A stretch of DNA of 15,850 nt from JBOGFI01 sp050743365. GTDB lineage: Bacteria > Actinomycetota > Acidimicrobiia > IMCC26256 > JACDBD01. A program made the position numbers and the translations under genes. The notes below the pieces were generated by a model. That model made no database searches and was not told the DNA's origin. It worked only from the letters and a program-made list of their open reading frames with translations. Numbering within the stretch: position 1 is the first letter of the stretch; every line of letters begins with the position of its first letter. Positions 14,083 to 15,850 of the stretch are shown here, one piece after another. The stretch lies in the NCBI GenBank assembly GCA_050743365.1, contig JBOGFI010000200.1, positions 1 to 15,850 on the forward strand, given 5' to 3'.

Positions 14083-14331
14083 ATGGGATTCCTCGACAAG
14101 GTGAAGGACACCGCGAGCAAGGGCGCCGAGAAGGCCAAGCAGGGCGTGAAGGCGGGCCAGGACAAGCTCGAGGACACCAAGCTCAAGAAGAAGATCGAGT
14201 CGTGCAAGGAGGAGATCGGCGGCCTCGTCTACCAGCAGCGCACCGGCGGCGCCGGCCCCGCCACCGACGCCGAGATCGACCGCCTCGTCGCCGAGATCCA
14301 GGCGGTCGAGCAGGAGCTCGCGGCGGAGTGA
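14083..14331 (+). CDS. Small helical charged protein, function unknown (82 residues)
   Basis: The 82-residue product starts at ATG 14083, with AGGGAG at 14069-14074 and an 8-base spacer. A TATCCT hexamer at 14045-14050 could be its -10. Residues 1-40 (MGFLDKVKDTASKGAEKAKQ, then VKAGQDKLEDTKLKKKI) form a Lys-rich amphipathic helix similar in style to stress-induced CsbD/LEA-like repeats. A middle segment has SCKEEIGGLVYQQRTGG, and the C-terminus (ATDAEIDRLVAEIQAVEQELAAE) is a likely short coiled coil. I recall similar small actinobacterial proteins starting MGxLDKVK and ending in a helical DxEIxRLVAEI segment, but no function. It has one Cys and no membrane segment. It stands alone between the GGDEF-EAL gene and the convergent TPR gene. 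Confidence 0.75.
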   Translation: MGFLDKVKDTASKGAEKAKQGVKAGQDKLEDTKLKKKIESCKEEIGGLVYQQRTGGAGPATDAEIDRLVAEIQAVEQELAAE

Positions 14332-14347
14332 CCCTCGGGCCTACGCC

Positions 14348-15802
14348 CTAGTCGCGCTCGCTCGGCGGCAGGATACCTGCCGCCGCCCTCCGGGACGCTC
14401 GCCGCTCCGCGCAATCCTGGCGGCGAGTCTCGGGCTGGCAGGCCTTCGCGTAGGTTGCCCCGACGGGAAGGCCGAGGCGAGCGGCGAGTTCGCGTGCCTG
14501 CTGCTGGTGGCCGAACGAGAACCGCGGGTTGATCTCGAACGCGGTCGCGAGCTCGGCCCGGGCGCGGTCGTTCTGCCCGGTGTCGGCGAGCACCGCCGCC
14601 GCCCGGAAATGCAACAGGCCGTCGCGCGTGCCCAGCCGGAGGGCACGCTCCACGTAGGGCAACGCGGACTCCGGAGCGCCGGTTGCACGCAGCGCCCAGG
14701 CGAGCGCGATGTTGGCGGTCACGTTGTCGGGCTTCCGCGTGTGCGCCGCCCGCGCGAGCGCGAGGGCTCGGGCCGGGTGGCCCCGGTCGGCCTCGAACAG
14801 CGCCATCTCCATGTCGACGTCGGCACCCGCGGCACGCTCGCGCCGGGCGAGGTCGCGCACGACCTCGTCGGCCCGGCGGGCGTCGGCCTGCCGGCCCTCG
14901 AGGCGGAGCAGGTCACCCTGCAGGATCGCGACCTCGGCCGTCGGCCGCTCCTCGACTGCCCGCTCGAGCACCGCGATCGCCCCCTCCACGTTGCCGCGGG
15001 CAGCGAGGACCCGCGCCTCGCCGGCCTCGACGCCCGCCGGGGTCTCGACGTAGCCGCGAGCCTGCGCGAAGCGGGCCGACGCCTCGTCGACGTCGCCGTG
15101 GTTGAGGGCGAGCTTGCCCCGCAGCACCGCGACGGTGGCGAGGTCGTAGCGGTCCGTGCCGGCGGTCTCGGCCTGGGCGAAGGCCCGGCGCGCCCCGATG
15201 ACGTCGCCGTGGAGCTCGCGCAGGTACGAGACGCGTGAGTAGGCCGCGAGGCCGGGCCGCAGGTCGAGCATCGTCTGGAGGTACACAGCCGCCTCGTCGT
15301 AGCGGCCGAGCTCGACCCCGGCGTCGACGAGGACTGCAAGCGCGTCGGGGTCGAAGGCGTCGATCGCGCGCGCCTGGCTCCCGAGGTCCCGGGCGAGGGC
15401 GAAGTCGTGACGGGCGAGCGCGACGTAGCCCTGGGTGAGCAGGACGCGTGGGTCGCCGGGCGCACGCTCGGCAGCGCGGTCGAGCACCGCCTCCGCCGCG
15501 TTGTAGAGCGACACGTCACCGCCCGCCGCTACCAGCTGGACGTAGGCCGCGCCCAGCGACTGGAGAGTCTGGACGTCGTCGGGGGTCCGGCGCGCCGCCG
15601 CCTCGAGCTGCTCGACCCGCTGCTCGGGTGACGGCGGGCCCCCTCGGCCGACCACGCCGGGAGCAGCCCCGTCGGGCCGGTACAGCACGAACCGGCCCGC
15701 CGCCACTCCGAGCACGACGGCGGCGACCGCGAGAAGGACCGCCGGGCCGCGACGGGCACGGGCGGTCACAGTGCGAGTCGCAGTCGGCGTGGTCGCGGTC
15801 AT
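14348..15802 (-). CDS. Membrane-anchored TPR-repeat protein
   Basis: A 484-residue protein starting at ATG 15802, with GGAAGAG just upstream on the minus strand. After a Thr/Arg-rich cytoplasmic start there is one membrane segment (about 19-41, GPAVLLAVAAVVLGVAAGRF), so the rest is probably outside the membrane. From about residue 55 the chain is tetratricopeptide-like. Repeats carry the usual small/aromatic pattern: LQSLGAAYVQL, LLTQGYVALARHDFALARDL, LVDAGVELGRYDEAAVYLQTML, ILQGDLLRLEGRQADARRA, NIALAWALRATGAPESALPYVERAL and HFRAAAVLADTGQNDRARAEL. Roughly eight to ten repeats fill the chain. The C-terminus has two Cys (ACQPETRRQDC) in a basic tail. TPR arrays mediate protein contacts, and no partner is evident. 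It is convergent with the 82-residue gene, with 16 bases between stop codons. Confidence 0.85.
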   Translation of the reverse strand: MTATTPTATRTVTARARRGPAVLLAVAAVVLGVAAGRFVLYRPDGAAPGVVGRGGPPSPEQRVEQLEAAARRTPDDVQTLQSLGAAYVQLVAAGGDVSLYNAAEAVLDRAAERAPGDPRVLLTQGYVALARHDFALARDLGSQARAIDAFDPDALAVLVDAGVELGRYDEAAVYLQTMLDLRPGLAAYSRVSYLRELHGDVIGARRAFAQAETAGTDRYDLATVAVLRGKLALNHGDVDEASARFAQARGYVETPAGVEAGEARVLAARGNVEGAIAVLERAVEERPTAEVAILQGDLLRLEGRQADARRADEVVRDLARRERAAGADVDMEMALFEADRGHPARALALARAAHTRKPDNVTANIALAWALRATGAPESALPYVERALRLGTRDGLLHFRAAAVLADTGQNDRARAELATAFEINPRFSFGHQQQARELAARLGLPVGATYAKACQPETRRQDCAERRASRRAAAGILPPSERD

Positions 15803-15819
15803 CGTCTCTTCCAGGGGGT

Positions 15820-15848
15820 GCGGGGAGGGGGCGGCGCCCCCTCCCCGC
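15820..15848. terminator. Perfect 13-bp GC hairpin at the window edge (terminator or 5' UTR structure)
   Basis: Bases 15820-15832 (GCGGGGAGGGGGC) pair perfectly with 15836-15848 (GCCCCCTCCCCGC) around a GGC loop. The stem starts 18 bases upstream of the TPR gene start. On the minus strand it could end transcription of a gene lying beyond the window, or act within the TPR gene's leader. On the plus strand any T-tract would lie past the edge. No T-run is visible on the side that can be read. Confidence 0.5.
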
Positions 15849-15850
15849 GG

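Noticed and set aside
1..15850. CRISPR arrays, tRNA genes, insertion sequences or phage genes
   Set aside because: Reading both strands, I saw no regularly spaced repeats, no cloverleaf with a TTCGA-type arm outside genes, and no transposase or phage protein motif.

Overview
The window is high-GC bacterial DNA (roughly 70% G+C by eye), densely packed on both strands. GTG starts are common, several genes overlap by 1 to 8 bases, and two start codons sit 8 bases below a -10-like hexamer, as in leaderless transcripts. With an F420-type luciferase-like oxidoreductase and a SpoIIAA/SpoIIAB/SpoIIE partner-switching set, this points to an actinobacterium, possibly a poorly cultured lineage such as Acidimicrobiia or Thermoleophilia. 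The lineage is inference. I see no tRNA, rRNA, CRISPR array, insertion sequence or phage gene.

Layout. (1) 1-111 is the C-terminal end of an NrfD-type membrane subunit of a redox complex. (2) 199-855 encodes a rhodanese domain followed by a CBS-like region, interrupted by one in-frame TGA at 397-399. The TGA sits where the second Cys of a CX4C rhodanese loop would be, and a 7-bp hairpin follows 12 bases later. This is either a simple nonsense mutation or a candidate selenocysteine codon, and is the observation most worth checking. (3) 857-1528 (-) is a DUF6766-like membrane protein built from two copies of one unit. (4) 1568-2531 (-) is an F420-dependent oxidoreductase gene broken by a one-base frameshift. 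It overlaps the stop of a small basic protein gene (2528-2761).

(5) 2867-5652 is a partner-switching stress-signalling module. It comprises a STAS anti-anti-sigma factor and an anti-sigma kinase on +, and a convergent PAS-GAF-PAS-SpoIIE phosphatase on -. The phosphatase overlaps an uncharacterised 136-residue gene upstream of it. A GTTT-N16-GGGTAC element, which looks like a SigB/SigF promoter, lies just before the kinase gene. No sigma factor is in the window.

(6) 6078-10584 is a + strand run of metabolic genes: a D-threonine aldolase-like PLP enzyme, a 47-residue membrane protein, an amidase, an AtuA (acyclic terpene utilisation) family protein, and a separately encoded AtuA C-terminal-like domain. 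The last two overlap by one base. The substrate is not evident. (7) 10864-13998 is a large membrane-anchored PAS-GAF-GGDEF-EAL protein with both c-di-GMP synthesis and degradation motifs intact. (8) 14083-14331 is a small helical protein. (9) 14348-15802 (-) is a membrane-anchored TPR protein, preceded by a perfect 13-bp hairpin at the window edge.

Two signalling systems (sigma-factor partner switching and c-di-GMP) therefore flank a catabolic cluster. Nothing in the sequence shows that they are functionally linked.
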